Shown here: piece by piece, positions 18,326 to 27,360 of the stretch
Layout of the letters: each line of letters begins with the position of its first letter
Position numbering within the stretch: the first letter of the stretch is position 1
Assembly: GCA_031418215.1 (NCBI GenBank)
Contig: JANOXC010000021.1
Location: 1-57,368 of the forward strand
Source: JANOXC01 sp031418215
GTDB taxonomy: Bacteria > Bacteroidota > Bacteroidia > AKYH767-A > OLB10
Direction of reading: 5' to 3'
DNA: 57,368 nt
The notes under the pieces: model-generated
Databases searched by the model: none
Seen by the model: only the letters and a program-made list of their open reading frames with translations
What the model was told of the DNA's origin: nothing
Translations under genes and position numbers: made by a program

Positions 18326-18676
18326 ATGACTAAATACTTAATATTAACACAAATCATTGTTGCTACATCGGTTGCTTATGTTTGGATATTTCGGTTTGAT
18401 AACATCATCAAGGAGTTTAAACAATTCGGATTAAGTGATTTAACTCGAAGTTTTGTAGGCGCGACCAAAATATCTCTAGCTACATTACTAATCGCGGGTA
18501 TTTGGTATCCATCACTAGTTCCTATTCCTGCTGTTATTATGGGCTTACTAATGATCGCGGCACAATATTTTCATTTTAAAGTAAAGAATAGTTTCATTAA
18601 ACATTTGCCTTCCCTAGCACTATTGATCATGTGTATCTTTATGATATTAGCTTCATTAAATATTATTTATTTATGA
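18326..18676 (+). CDS. DoxX-like small membrane protein (first of a pair)
   Basis: A 116-residue protein with four predicted membrane helices (about 5-24, 46-62, 67-84, 93-114). The pattern of a charged loop after helix 1 (FDNIIKEFKQFGLSDLTRSFVGATKIS) matches the DoxX-like family. Function is unknown; some DoxX homologues join redox membrane complexes. Its TGA stop overlaps the ATG of the next DoxX-like gene (ATGA), so the two are translationally coupled paralogues that may form one complex. Confidence 0.7.
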   Translation: MTKYLILTQIIVATSVAYVWIFRFDNIIKEFKQFGLSDLTRSFVGATKISLATLLIAGIWYPSLVPIPAVIMGLLMIAAQYFHFKVKNSFIKHLPSLALLIMCIFMILASLNIIYL

Positions 18677-19014
18677 ATGTGATTACCACATGTATTTTAA
18701 TATCCAGTCTATCTTTTCTGGCATATGTTATTTCCTACTTTACAACCCCTCATATGAAAAGTGAATTCTTACGATTTAGATTGGAAGGATTAGGGCTCCT
18801 TACAATTCTGCTGCAATTCTTGGGGGCCTTAGGGCTATTGGTTGGCTTAATATTTAAACCCGTCTTATTAATTTCGTCTGGTGGACTTGCGCTACTAATG
18901 CTTTTAGGATTATTGGTTAGAATAAAACTGAAAGACGGTATTTGGGTTTCTTTGCCTGCATTATTTTTTATGATTTTGAACTTCTATATATTGCTAGTAA
19001 GCATAAATAATTAA
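18673..19014 (+). CDS. DoxX-like small membrane protein (second of a pair)
   Basis: A 113-residue, four-helix membrane protein, similar in layout to the upstream gene (KSEFLRFRLEGLGLLTILLQFLGALGLLVGLIFKP). The start at ATG 18673, which overlaps the previous stop, gives a first helix directly at the N-terminus and is preferred over an upstream TTG at 18631. Function not known. Confidence 0.7.
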   Translation: MNVITTCILISSLSFLAYVISYFTTPHMKSEFLRFRLEGLGLLTILLQFLGALGLLVGLIFKPVLLISSGGLALLMLLGLLVRIKLKDGIWVSLPALFFMILNFYILLVSINN

Positions 19015-19069
19015 GAGCATTGTTTATTTAAATATAAAAAAATAAATATCTCTTTGCGATATTTTATTC

Positions 19070-19339
19070 ATGGAAAAAAACGATACTGACAGAATAATTG
19101 AAATGGCATGGGAGGACCGCACTCCTTTTGAAGCTATTAAAACACAATTTGGGCTTTCTGAGTCCGATGTTGTTGCGTTGATGCGTAGAGAATTGAAACG
19201 AAGTAGTTTTAATTTATGGCGAAAGAGGGTCCATAGTGGTGTAAGCCAAAAGCATGCGCAAAAGAGAAGTCAGGAAATTGGTCGCTTTAAAAGCAGTCGA
19301 CAGAAAACAATCTCGATGAACAAAATAAGCAAACGATAA
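19070..19339 (+). CDS. TIGR03643/DUF2805-family protein
   Basis: An intact 89-residue protein. The sequence RIIEMAWEDRTPFEAIKTQFGLSESDVVALMRRELK and LWRKRVHSGVSQKH is the hallmark of TIGR03643 (DUF2805) proteins, a helix-turn-helix-like family usually placed beside photolyase/cryptochrome and flavin reductase genes in light-responsive clusters of Bacteroidota. Both expected neighbours follow immediately here but are broken. The gene may be an orphan survivor of that cluster. Confidence 0.85.
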   Translation: MEKNDTDRIIEMAWEDRTPFEAIKTQFGLSESDVVALMRRELKRSSFNLWRKRVHSGVSQKHAQKRSQEIGRFKSSRQKTISMNKISKR

Positions 19340-19683
19340 ATGGAAGAACGTTTTGCTACCGATTATAAAACGATTCCAGAAAAAATTGATCAAATTGAAC
19401 CAGATTTTTTTACTGCCTATCCTGTAAGCAAAAAGTGTATAAATTTTATGTTGGCTCTGCATAAAAACATTCCTCACATTAAATTGTATGTAGGCTCATT
19501 TGATTCGCTTTGCAAACAGTATAATCTTCAAAGTATATATTACAAAGAACATCATCTAAATATTGGATGTATCGGTACAGAAGAGCCAAGGGACTGGATT
19601 ACAGAAAAGGTAAACAGTTATTACCGTTTCTTATTTTGTACTGGAAAAAAGTAGCCAAACAATTATTTCCAAAATACATTTAA
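19340..19683 (+). pseudogene. FAD-binding photolyase/cryptochrome-like gene with large internal deletion and frameshift
   Basis: The N-terminus (FATDYKTIPEKIDQIEP) resembles the first residues of the FAD-binding-domain photolyase-like proteins, while the next residues (PDFFTAYPVSKKCINFMLAL...YVGSFDSL...EEPRDWITEKV) belong to the extreme C-terminus of the same family. The roughly 300-plus residues between them, holding the FAD site, are gone. The join lies near 19394-19402. A second lesion, one C missing after 19624, shifts the frame: the other frame reads PFLILYWKKVAKQLFPKYI and stops at 19683, the natural end 1 nt before the flavin reductase start. The product cannot bind FAD. Family identity is recalled from pattern, not searched. 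Confidence 0.65.
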
Positions 19684-19684
19684 T

Positions 19685-19925
19685 ATGATTATTGATAAAG
19701 TAATGTTAGGTCAATATGAAAGTCGCTATCGAGCACTTTTGATCAATTCGTTAGCGGGAGTCAGGCAAGCTATTTTAATTGGCACCAAATCTAAAGATGG
19801 GTGCAGTAACCTGGCCATTTTTAATTCGCTTATACATATTGGTGCAAGTCCTCCGCTTTGGGGTTTCATTTGCCGACCGGAAATTGTCAAAAGAGATACA
19901 TTGAATAATATATTAGAAAACATTA
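19685..19925 (+). pseudogene. Flavin reductase N-terminal fragment, truncated by an IS
   Basis: About 80 residues match the N-terminus of the flavin reductase family found beside photolyases: YRALLINSLAGVRQAILIGT, then CSNLAIFNSLIHIGASPPLWGFICRP. The full protein is usually about 200 residues. The homology stops at ENI, exactly where the IS4-family terminal repeat begins (19926), and the frame runs on into the IS. The missing C-terminal half is not found beyond the other IS end, so flanking DNA was deleted as well. Confidence 0.75.
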
Positions 19926-21307
19926 TTGTCCGACTAAATTAGGCATAAAAACTTAGAACCTACAGGCAGGGACAGTGATTTTGATTCGGTCAAATTTTGG
20001 GGTAGTTGGCATATGAAAACTTAAGCAATTAATAGTGGTGGCGGATGCGCCTTTTTCCAGGCGGCGTATGTGTCTTTGATAAATCCCATCAAGTCAACAT
20101 AGCTCATCAGGTGTAAGCGAATAACAGTAATCATGTTTGCAAAAGATTTTTTAGTTGCTGCTTTTTTTCGAATAACTACCATAAGCAGTTGTGCGATTAG
20201 CACACAGTAAACTTGAATTTTGATTGCGTTTTCATTTTCACCCCAGAAGTATCTTAACGGAAAGTTTTGTTTGATTTGCTTAAAGAGCAGTTCAATCATC
20301 CATCTGTTTTTATAAATGAGCGCTATCTGATCAGCAGGTAAAGTAAAATTATTGGTCATGAAGATGTATGTTTTCCCATCATCTGCTTTGCATGTTATTC
20401 TTCTGAGTTTTAATCGCAGGTCTACTTTTTGTTCATTTTTATAAGGAATGGTAATATATTGTTCTTTGATTATCCCTTTCGCCTTTTTCTTTCTGGTGTT
20501 GTCCTTCAACACTTTTGTAACATGGAAAACAGCATTTTCTCTCATTCGTGTTACAAACCATATTTTTTCGTTGGTCCATTTTACAAATTGTCGGAACGGG
20601 TTATATCCTTTATCAAAAACCACCCAGCTATTGGGTACCAGTTTTAAATGATACAAGAATTGCCGATCATGCTCTTTGGCCGCAGTAATGCGGATAAATT
20701 CTGCAACTCCGCTAAAAGCATCCATGAGTGTATGAACCTTAATACCACCTTTCTTGCGGGATCCGGATAAGGGATTGCGTCCTACCCCGCGCAAGAGATC
20801 ACTAAACAAACTGATTGTAGTGCTGTCTATGATTTTGAGATTGCGAATGCTTAACCCCTTTAACCGGCTGTCCGAGATAAAACTGATGTATTGCCTGACC
20901 AATTCAAAATAAAGGCTTTCGAATACTCGATAAGTCCGATTGGCATTAGCATCTGAAAGAGTACTACGCGCAGGGGCTTTGTCTAATCCTAAATGTGTGA
21001 GTTTGCCTTCACAGGCCAACATGCCTTCACAAAGCTCTCTTAATCCATTGCAATAACTGAATACTCCATAGAGAAGCGTAACTAAATGAACCCGAAAAGA
21101 AATCCTTTTGTAATAGTGGTTGGCATTATGCTTTCGGGCTGCACTGTTAATTTTTGAAGAATCTATGCAAGAAAATATTTGTGATAAAATCGGCTGTCCG
21201 ACAAAATTTGTACTTTTATCCATAGTTTGTTTAGTCTTCGTAAACCAAACATAACTATAAAGGGTGAGCTAAAAATGGCTCATCCTTTTATTATTTTTGT
21301 CGGACAA
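19926..21307 (-). mobile_element. IS4-family insertion sequence, about 1.38 kb
   Basis: The element is bounded by inverted copies of TTGTCCGAC (19926-19934 and, reversed, 21299-21307). It carries one transposase on the minus strand. A hairpin (AAAGGGTGAGC / GCTCATCCTTT, 21259-21288) lies inside the right end before the transposase start and may shield it from outside transcription. The bases just outside the two ends do not match, so there is no target-site duplication at the limits I chose; the flavin reductase is cut at the left end and not resumed at the right. Confidence 0.75.
20021..21223 (-). CDS. IS4-family transposase (DDE)
   Basis: A 400-residue full-length DDE transposase. It has an N-terminal DUF4372-like region (SQIFSCIDSSKINSAARKHNANHYYK), a first catalytic Asp in LKIIDSTTISLFSDL, a second in WVVFDKGYN, and the YREK signature YKNRWMIELLFKQIKQ with the catalytic Glu. 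The frame is intact from ATG 21223 to the stop, so the element may still be mobile. Its start lies about 84 nt inside the right terminal repeat. Confidence 0.9.
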   Translation of the reverse strand: MDKSTNFVGQPILSQIFSCIDSSKINSAARKHNANHYYKRISFRVHLVTLLYGVFSYCNGLRELCEGMLACEGKLTHLGLDKAPARSTLSDANANRTYRVFESLYFELVRQYISFISDSRLKGLSIRNLKIIDSTTISLFSDLLRGVGRNPLSGSRKKGGIKVHTLMDAFSGVAEFIRITAAKEHDRQFLYHLKLVPNSWVVFDKGYNPFRQFVKWTNEKIWFVTRMRENAVFHVTKVLKDNTRKKKAKGIIKEQYITIPYKNEQKVDLRLKLRRITCKADDGKTYIFMTNNFTLPADQIALIYKNRWMIELLFKQIKQNFPLRYFWGENENAIKIQVYCVLIAQLLMVVIRKKAATKKSFANMITVIRLHLMSYVDLMGFIKDTYAAWKKAHPPPLLIA

Positions 21308-21444
21308 CAGTGAAAGATTTTATATTACTTGCTCTAAAGCAAGGGAAAAAAACAACTTTTTTTGTAAAACCTTACACTCGTTATTAAGGCGTAACAAAAG
21401 ACACCTCACGGCGTAAAAAAAGGGTATTTTTTATTTACCCGAAT

Positions 21445-22644
21445 ATGCAAAGAAAGAAAGTAGCGATTATAGGAACAACAGGCCTTCCGGCGAAGTATGG
21501 GGGATTTGAAACTCTTGCACATCATCTCACTTTAAACCTTCAGGATCAATTCGATTTCAGCGTTTATTGCAGTAATAAATATTTTGCTTCCAGCAGAAAA
21601 AGAAAATCAACTTTTAATGGCTCACGATTAATTTATCTGCCTTTGAATGCAAACGGATATCAAAGTATTATATATGATATTGTTTCCATATTTCATGCTT
21701 TGTTTTATGCTGATGTATTGCTTGTACTTGGGGTGTCAGGCTCGATAATTCTCCCATTCTTAAAAATGTTTTCGAGCAAACCTATTATTATCAATATCGA
21801 TGGCCAGGAGTGGAAGCGTCCAAAATGGAATAAATACATACAAAAATTTTTGAAATTCAGCGAAAGGCTTGCAGTAAAATATGCTGATGTAATTATTGCT
21901 GATAATAAGGTGATTCAAGATTATGTTAAAAGTGAATACAACAGCGAATCTGCGCTGATAACATATGGCGGAGATCATGTTTCAAAAAAATCAATGAGTC
22001 CGGATATTGAGGCGAAATTCCCTTTTGCGGCAATGTGCAATTATGCATTTACTGTTTGCAGGATTGAACCTGAAAACAATGTGCAACTGATTCTTGAAGC
22101 ATATGCTGAGATGCCGGACAAAAAACTTGTTATCGTTGGCCTTTGGAACCATGGCAACTTCGGTATCCAGCTACGTAAGCAATATTCCAACTACCCGAAT
22201 ATATTTTTATTGGACCCAATCTATGACCAGGATGAATTAAATATTTTGCGTTCGAACGCAGAATTATATATACACGGTCATGGTGCAGGAGGAACCAATC
22301 CCTCATTGGTGGAAGCCATGTGTCTGGGATTACCAATAGTTGCATACGGCATTTCATACAACAGAGAAACAACTATGCACCTGGCATCTTATTTCATGAA
22401 TGCTACTGAACTGAGAAGTATCATTCAATCCATCGAAAGAATACAATTGAATGGAATGGGTGTACAAATGGGTGAACTTGGGAAGTCGCGATATTCATGG
22501 AAAAACATAACTTCTGAGTACAGCAGTCAGATTAACTGGCTGACAAATGTTTCAACCAACACGTTGATGGAAGGGCTTAAACAGCAAAAGGCAGAGACCA
22601 TCAAAATCTATACAACTAAAACGAAAGCAACAGAGGCAGTATAA
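21445..22644 (+). CDS. DUF1972-type glycosyltransferase
   Basis: A 399-residue cytoplasmic glycosyltransferase of GT-B fold. The N-terminus VAIIGTTGLPAKYGGFETLAHHL is diagnostic of the DUF1972 (rhamnosyltransferase-like) domain, and the C-terminal half has the GT4-type motif VEAMCLGLPIVAY. It would transfer a sugar to a surface polysaccharide or protein. Its stop overlaps the start of the NHL-repeat surface protein by one base, so it is coupled with a T9SS substrate and its PorP/SprF-like partner; a role in modifying that surface protein or its anchor is plausible but inferred. Confidence 0.85.
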   Translation: MQRKKVAIIGTTGLPAKYGGFETLAHHLTLNLQDQFDFSVYCSNKYFASSRKRKSTFNGSRLIYLPLNANGYQSIIYDIVSIFHALFYADVLLVLGVSGSIILPFLKMFSSKPIIINIDGQEWKRPKWNKYIQKFLKFSERLAVKYADVIIADNKVIQDYVKSEYNSESALITYGGDHVSKKSMSPDIEAKFPFAAMCNYAFTVCRIEPENNVQLILEAYAEMPDKKLVIVGLWNHGNFGIQLRKQYSNYPNIFLLDPIYDQDELNILRSNAELYIHGHGAGGTNPSLVEAMCLGLPIVAYGISYNRETTMHLASYFMNATELRSIIQSIERIQLNGMGVQMGELGKSRYSWKNITSEYSSQINWLTNVSTNTLMEGLKQQKAETIKIYTTKTKATEAV

Positions 22645-25622
22645 TGAATTGGAAAAAGATGATGAACGATGCGTGCAACCAATTTACGAGTTTGTTGATG
22701 CTATTGCTTTGTTTTTCAGGAAGCGCCAATGCACAACTCGTTAGCACCATTTCAGGTTCACCGGGAGTTTCGGGATTTGTGAATGGATCTGGAACAATCT
22801 CCAGATTCAACAATCCGAATGGTGTAGCCTGTGATAAGAATGGAGTTATATATATTGCAGACCTGCTTAATAATTCCATACGAAAATTGACGAGCAACGG
22901 AACAGCAAGCACAATTGCAGGGAATGGCGCGGCGGGAGGTGCAGATGGTAACGGGATATCAGCATCATTTTATGAGCCCAAAGCGATTGCCTGTGATACA
23001 GCAGGAAATATATATGTAGCGGACACAAAAAACTATAAGATCAGGAAAATAACACCACAAGGAGTAGTATCAACTGTTGCAGGGCAGGGAACTTTTGGTA
23101 CAACTAATGGTCCGGCAGCAGTGGCACAGTTTGGTTATCCAACAGGTATTTGTGTAACGCCCGACGGCTCTACTATTTATGTTGCCGATCACAATACACA
23201 TGTTATCCGCAAGATATTTAATGGTCAGGTAAGCGACCTTGCAGGCATCGCCTATATTGCCGGATCTGATGATGGCAATAGCACTATTGCAACGTTTAAT
23301 CATCCATCGGGAATTGATTTGGATAATAGCGGAAACATCATTGTGGCAGATGAGTGGAATAATAAAATACGCAGCGTAAGCGCTTCAGGAAATGTTGTCA
23401 CACTCGCAGGCTCAGGCGCAAATGGTAGTATTGACGGATCGCCGGGAATAGCAATGTTTAACTCGCCTGGCGATGTAACCGTTGATAACAACGGAAATAT
23501 TTTTGTTGTTGATGGCTATAATAATAACATCAGAAAAATAGAAAACAGTTCTTCTTTTGTTTCCACCTATGCCGGTACCGCCGGCGTTACTGGCTCAGCA
23601 AACGGAATTGGCACAGCAGCAAGTTTTAATAATGCAACAGGAATCTCGTATTGTGCAGCGGATCATGCTTTATATATTGCTGATGCGGCAAATCAAATAA
23701 TAAGGAAAATAACCAACCTCTCTGCAACACAAATTAATCTTACCACAACTGCGGGAAACAATACTGTTTGTTATGGCGACAGTATTCCACTTTCGGCCAA
23801 TACACCTGGACTAACCAACTATACCTTTAGCGATAGCAATGTTATGATAGCCGCCAGTAATACAGGATTCATAAGTATTCCACCGCTTGCTGCAGGAATA
23901 CATACTATTACTGCATTTGGAACTGATATGAATGGAGCTGTAGCGATGTCGCAGCAGCTGAGCATCACTGTAACATCATCGTTTTTACCAACGATTACAC
24001 CATCAGGAACGATTACTTTTTGCAACGGCGATTCTTTGCAGTTGACAACACAAGCAGGCGTCAGCTATCTATGGACAGGCGGAGGAACCACACAAAGTGT
24101 TTTTATTAATTCATCCGGATCATTCATGGCTACTGTGACCAATGCAGCCGGATGTAAAGGTTATTCAGCAGCAGTTATTACTGTTGTTACACAAGCTCAA
24201 CCAGCTGCAATTACTCCTTCGGGCCCAACAACAATTTGCGCAAGTGATTCTTTATTATTGACCGCCAGCGCTGGGACATCATGGTTGTGGTCTAATGGCG
24301 CAACCTCGCAATCAATCTATGCTGTTGCAGGAAATCATACCGTAACAATCACTGATTCGGGAGGATGCATTTCCTTGTCGCCGCCAGTTTCCATTTCCAA
24401 TTATGCCGGTAGCCAGGCAGTAATAACACCTTCGTCCCCGGTGATTATTATACAAGGCGATTCTATTTTGCTAACAGCCGGCGCAGCTAATTCGTATTTA
24501 TGGTCAAATAATGCCATTACGCAAAGCATTGTAATTTATAATGGAGGGAGCTACACGGTGAGTATTACAACTGCCGGCGGTTGCCAATCTGTCGCCTCAA
24601 CGCAGGTTAACATGATTACCACGCAACAACTTATCTCTGCTAGCGGCGCCACTACATTTTGTCAGGGCAACAACGTTGTGCTTCAGTCTTTTTTTAACCA
24701 GGGAAATCAATGGTATTTTAATGGAATTCCCTTACCCGGCGAAACAAATCAACAATTAACGGCAATTGATAGTGGCTACTATCAGGTTGCTGCATTTCAA
24801 AACAGTCATTGGATTTTTTCCGACTCTATTTTAATCACCGTTAATAGCGCACCACAAGTTGCACTTGTTAATGACACCACAGTTTGCTCGGGGACTTCAC
24901 CACAGCTTGAAGCAATAGCTGATGCAGGAACAACGATTGATTGGTATGACCTCGATATTGGCGGAACACTATTAAATACAGGAAACATATTTCAACCCAA
25001 CCCTGTTTATTTATTTACCACTTATTACGTTGAAGTAACAGCATCGAACGGATGTAAGGCTATTGATAGGGCAGAGATGAACATTTCTGTTAACCCATTA
25101 CCGGTTGCCGACTTCCAATATGTTATCACTCAGCAATCGGGGGCATACAGTGTTGCATATCAGAATTTGTCACAGGGGGCAAACAACTTCGCCTGGTATT
25201 TTACCGATTCAACAGGGCAGGACACTTCCATACTAGCTCAGCCATCTTATATATATAACAATGTGGGAACCTACAACACCTTACTTATTGCAACTAATGC
25301 ATATGGGTGTATAGATTCTGTTTCAAAAAAGATTATTATCGGCGGAACAAATGACTGGTTTATTCCAACCACTTTTACTCCTAACAATGATGGCCATAAC
25401 GACATCTTCAGGGTAAGAGGAAAAAATATCATTACAAGAGACTTGAAAATTTATGATCAATGGGGAAAGATGCTGTTTGAGACAGGCGAGCGTAATCCAT
25501 TTTGGGATGGATTTGTATTTGGGGAAGTTGTTCAGAACGGAACATATATATATAAAATCTTATTGAGCAAGCCAAATGCCGAAGATGAATTAGTATCAGG
25601 AACCATAACCGTAATCAGATGA
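22644..25622 (+). CDS. NHL-repeat/Ig/PKD surface protein with T9SS type B sorting domain
   Basis: A 992-residue secreted adhesin-like protein. After the signal peptide (cleaved near SANA|Q) come about six NHL repeats (residues 40-350, units such as NPNGVACDKNGVIYIADLLNNSIRKL) that build a propeller. Several Ig-like repeats follow, each with an S-DS-L-LT-A-G-S-LWSNG pattern (about 370-700), then a PKD domain (about 820-895) and a C-terminal gliding-motility-type domain (TTFTPNNDGHNDIFRVRG...YDQWGKMLFET...FWDGFV...NGTYIYKI), the type B sorting signal used by SprB-like proteins. It overlaps the PorP/SprF gene by 4 nt, matching the known pairing of type B substrates with SprF-like helpers. Confidence 0.9.
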   Translation: MNWKKMMNDACNQFTSLLMLLLCFSGSANAQLVSTISGSPGVSGFVNGSGTISRFNNPNGVACDKNGVIYIADLLNNSIRKLTSNGTASTIAGNGAAGGADGNGISASFYEPKAIACDTAGNIYVADTKNYKIRKITPQGVVSTVAGQGTFGTTNGPAAVAQFGYPTGICVTPDGSTIYVADHNTHVIRKIFNGQVSDLAGIAYIAGSDDGNSTIATFNHPSGIDLDNSGNIIVADEWNNKIRSVSASGNVVTLAGSGANGSIDGSPGIAMFNSPGDVTVDNNGNIFVVDGYNNNIRKIENSSSFVSTYAGTAGVTGSANGIGTAASFNNATGISYCAADHALYIADAANQIIRKITNLSATQINLTTTAGNNTVCYGDSIPLSANTPGLTNYTFSDSNVMIAASNTGFISIPPLAAGIHTITAFGTDMNGAVAMSQQLSITVTSSFLPTITPSGTITFCNGDSLQLTTQAGVSYLWTGGGTTQSVFINSSGSFMATVTNAAGCKGYSAAVITVVTQAQPAAITPSGPTTICASDSLLLTASAGTSWLWSNGATSQSIYAVAGNHTVTITDSGGCISLSPPVSISNYAGSQAVITPSSPVIIIQGDSILLTAGAANSYLWSNNAITQSIVIYNGGSYTVSITTAGGCQSVASTQVNMITTQQLISASGATTFCQGNNVVLQSFFNQGNQWYFNGIPLPGETNQQLTAIDSGYYQVAAFQNSHWIFSDSILITVNSAPQVALVNDTTVCSGTSPQLEAIADAGTTIDWYDLDIGGTLLNTGNIFQPNPVYLFTTYYVEVTASNGCKAIDRAEMNISVNPLPVADFQYVITQQSGAYSVAYQNLSQGANNFAWYFTDSTGQDTSILAQPSYIYNNVGTYNTLLIATNAYGCIDSVSKKIIIGGTNDWFIPTTFTPNNDGHNDIFRVRGKNIITRDLKIYDQWGKMLFETGERNPFWDGFVFGEVVQNGTYIYKILLSKPNAEDELVSGTITVIR

Positions 25623-27286
25623 GAAAAATTACGGAAAAAGTTTTATTTATTTGTTTGACAATGGTTGTCGCTGTTGCCAATGCGCAGGATCCGCATTTTT
25701 CACAATATTTCAACCTGCCCGTTAACTATAACCCGGCTTGGGCTGGTCAGGGGGTGGAGAATATTCGGCTGACTGGTATATACAGGAATCAATGGCCATC
25801 ATTAGGAAATTCAATCAATACCCAAGGTGTGCAATTTGATAAACAGGTAAGTCGTGTTGGATTGGGATTTTTAATATTGAAGAATAGTGCAGGGCCGGCA
25901 AGCTTAAAACGTTTGCAACTTGGCGGAACTGTTTCCTATCGAATTAAGTTCGGGGTACACCAAATTGCAACAGGCATTAATGTTGGCTTTATTCAAAAAA
26001 GTTTTGATCCTTCAAAAATGACTTTTGATGATCAATACCAGGAGGATTTGGGGTATACAGGAGATGTTCCCACCAATGAAGTGTTTTCATTCACACATGT
26101 TACACGCCCCGATTTAGGCGGCGGATTTTTGTGGACGATGGGAGAAGGAGGCAACTCAAAATGGAAGCCCTTTGCAGGAGCCTCGTTGATGCATATCAAT
26201 AAAGCAAAAGAAGTATTTATTGAAGAAGAGAATACTACACCAATCAAAACTGTGTTTCAGGCAGGAACAAAGGTTATAATGAATGAGAAGGTAGAACTGA
26301 AACCTTCTATCATGATGCAGCATCAGCAATTCTCAGACGAGCTAATTGCGGGCTGTATGGCAACATTGAATTTTGAGCACCGAAACAAAGTTGAAGCGGG
26401 GGTATATATTCGTAAAAACGAATCCGCTATTATTTATGGAGGTTATCAATGGAACAGTTTAATGGTGGGTGCCTCCTATGATATGAATATTTCAAAAAGT
26501 GTTTCGGGACCGGGAGCATTTGAAATATCGTTAACATACATTCCTGTGGCAAAGGAAAAAGCAAAAGACAAAAAGAAAAAGGAAAGGATAGCTACCGCCA
26601 AGCCCGAGCACACCAAGAAGGAAATAAAACAAACAGTTGCGGAAGAGAAATTGGCTGATGCGGATCAAGATAAAGACGGCATTATTGATAAAATTGATCA
26701 ATGTCCTGATGAAGCGGGATTAATGAGTAATCATGGTTGTCCTTTGTCGGATATTGATGCCGATGGCGACGGCATTCCGAATAAGATTGACGAATGCCCT
26801 TATATAAAAGGGGCTGTTGCAACAAAAGGGTGCCCAGATTTGGATAATGATGGAGTAATTGATTCAAAAGACCATTGCCCTACAGTTAAAGGAATGGCTG
26901 CAAACAATGGTTGCCCTGACAAAAACTCGAGAGAGAAAGCGCAGGAGAAAACAGGATCAATTTATTTTGAAATCAATGAAACATCGCTAAACGGCATAGA
27001 GATAATCAACATCCTTGAGCCTTTTGCAGACAGGCTAAGCAGCGACACAACACTGCAACTTAAAATTACTGGACATACCGATGCTGAAGGGGATGAAAAA
27101 TATAACATGATCCTGTCTCAAAATCGTGCCGATGCTGTAAAAGAGTACTTTGTCAATCATGGAGTAACCGAAACGCGTATTGTTACCGTTGGATATGGTG
27201 AATCCAGCCCGATAAATTCCAATGAAACAGAAGAAGGTCGCACCCATAACAGAAGGGCTGAAATATATATAATAAGAAATCACTGA
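25619..27286 (+). CDS. PorP/SprF-like outer membrane protein fused to TSP3 repeats and OmpA domain
   Basis: A 555-residue outer membrane protein. The N-terminal 310 residues are a PorP/SprF barrel (DPHFSQYFNLPVNYNPAWAGQ, and FDKQVSRVGLGFLILKNSAGP). A Lys/Glu-rich linker (about 315-345) follows, then three calcium-binding TSP3-type repeats (DADQDKDGIIDKIDQCPDE, DIDADGDGIPNKIDECP, DLDNDGVIDSKDHCP) and an OmpA peptidoglycan-binding domain (about 440-555, with ITGHTDAEGDEKYNMILSQNRADAV). SprF-like proteins are needed for export of their type B T9SS substrates; the OmpA domain would tie this one to the cell wall. It is coupled by an ATGA overlap to the upstream type B protein, its likely cargo. 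Confidence 0.9.
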   Translation: MRKITEKVLFICLTMVVAVANAQDPHFSQYFNLPVNYNPAWAGQGVENIRLTGIYRNQWPSLGNSINTQGVQFDKQVSRVGLGFLILKNSAGPASLKRLQLGGTVSYRIKFGVHQIATGINVGFIQKSFDPSKMTFDDQYQEDLGYTGDVPTNEVFSFTHVTRPDLGGGFLWTMGEGGNSKWKPFAGASLMHINKAKEVFIEEENTTPIKTVFQAGTKVIMNEKVELKPSIMMQHQQFSDELIAGCMATLNFEHRNKVEAGVYIRKNESAIIYGGYQWNSLMVGASYDMNISKSVSGPGAFEISLTYIPVAKEKAKDKKKKERIATAKPEHTKKEIKQTVAEEKLADADQDKDGIIDKIDQCPDEAGLMSNHGCPLSDIDADGDGIPNKIDECPYIKGAVATKGCPDLDNDGVIDSKDHCPTVKGMAANNGCPDKNSREKAQEKTGSIYFEINETSLNGIEIINILEPFADRLSSDTTLQLKITGHTDAEGDEKYNMILSQNRADAVKEYFVNHGVTETRIVTVGYGESSPINSNETEEGRTHNRRAEIYIIRNH

Positions 27287-27360
27287 TTGGATTAATAAAA
27301 CGGCTAATCAATCAAGGATTAATCACATTTTTGTTTCTTTGCTGCATAATTTATGCTGTC

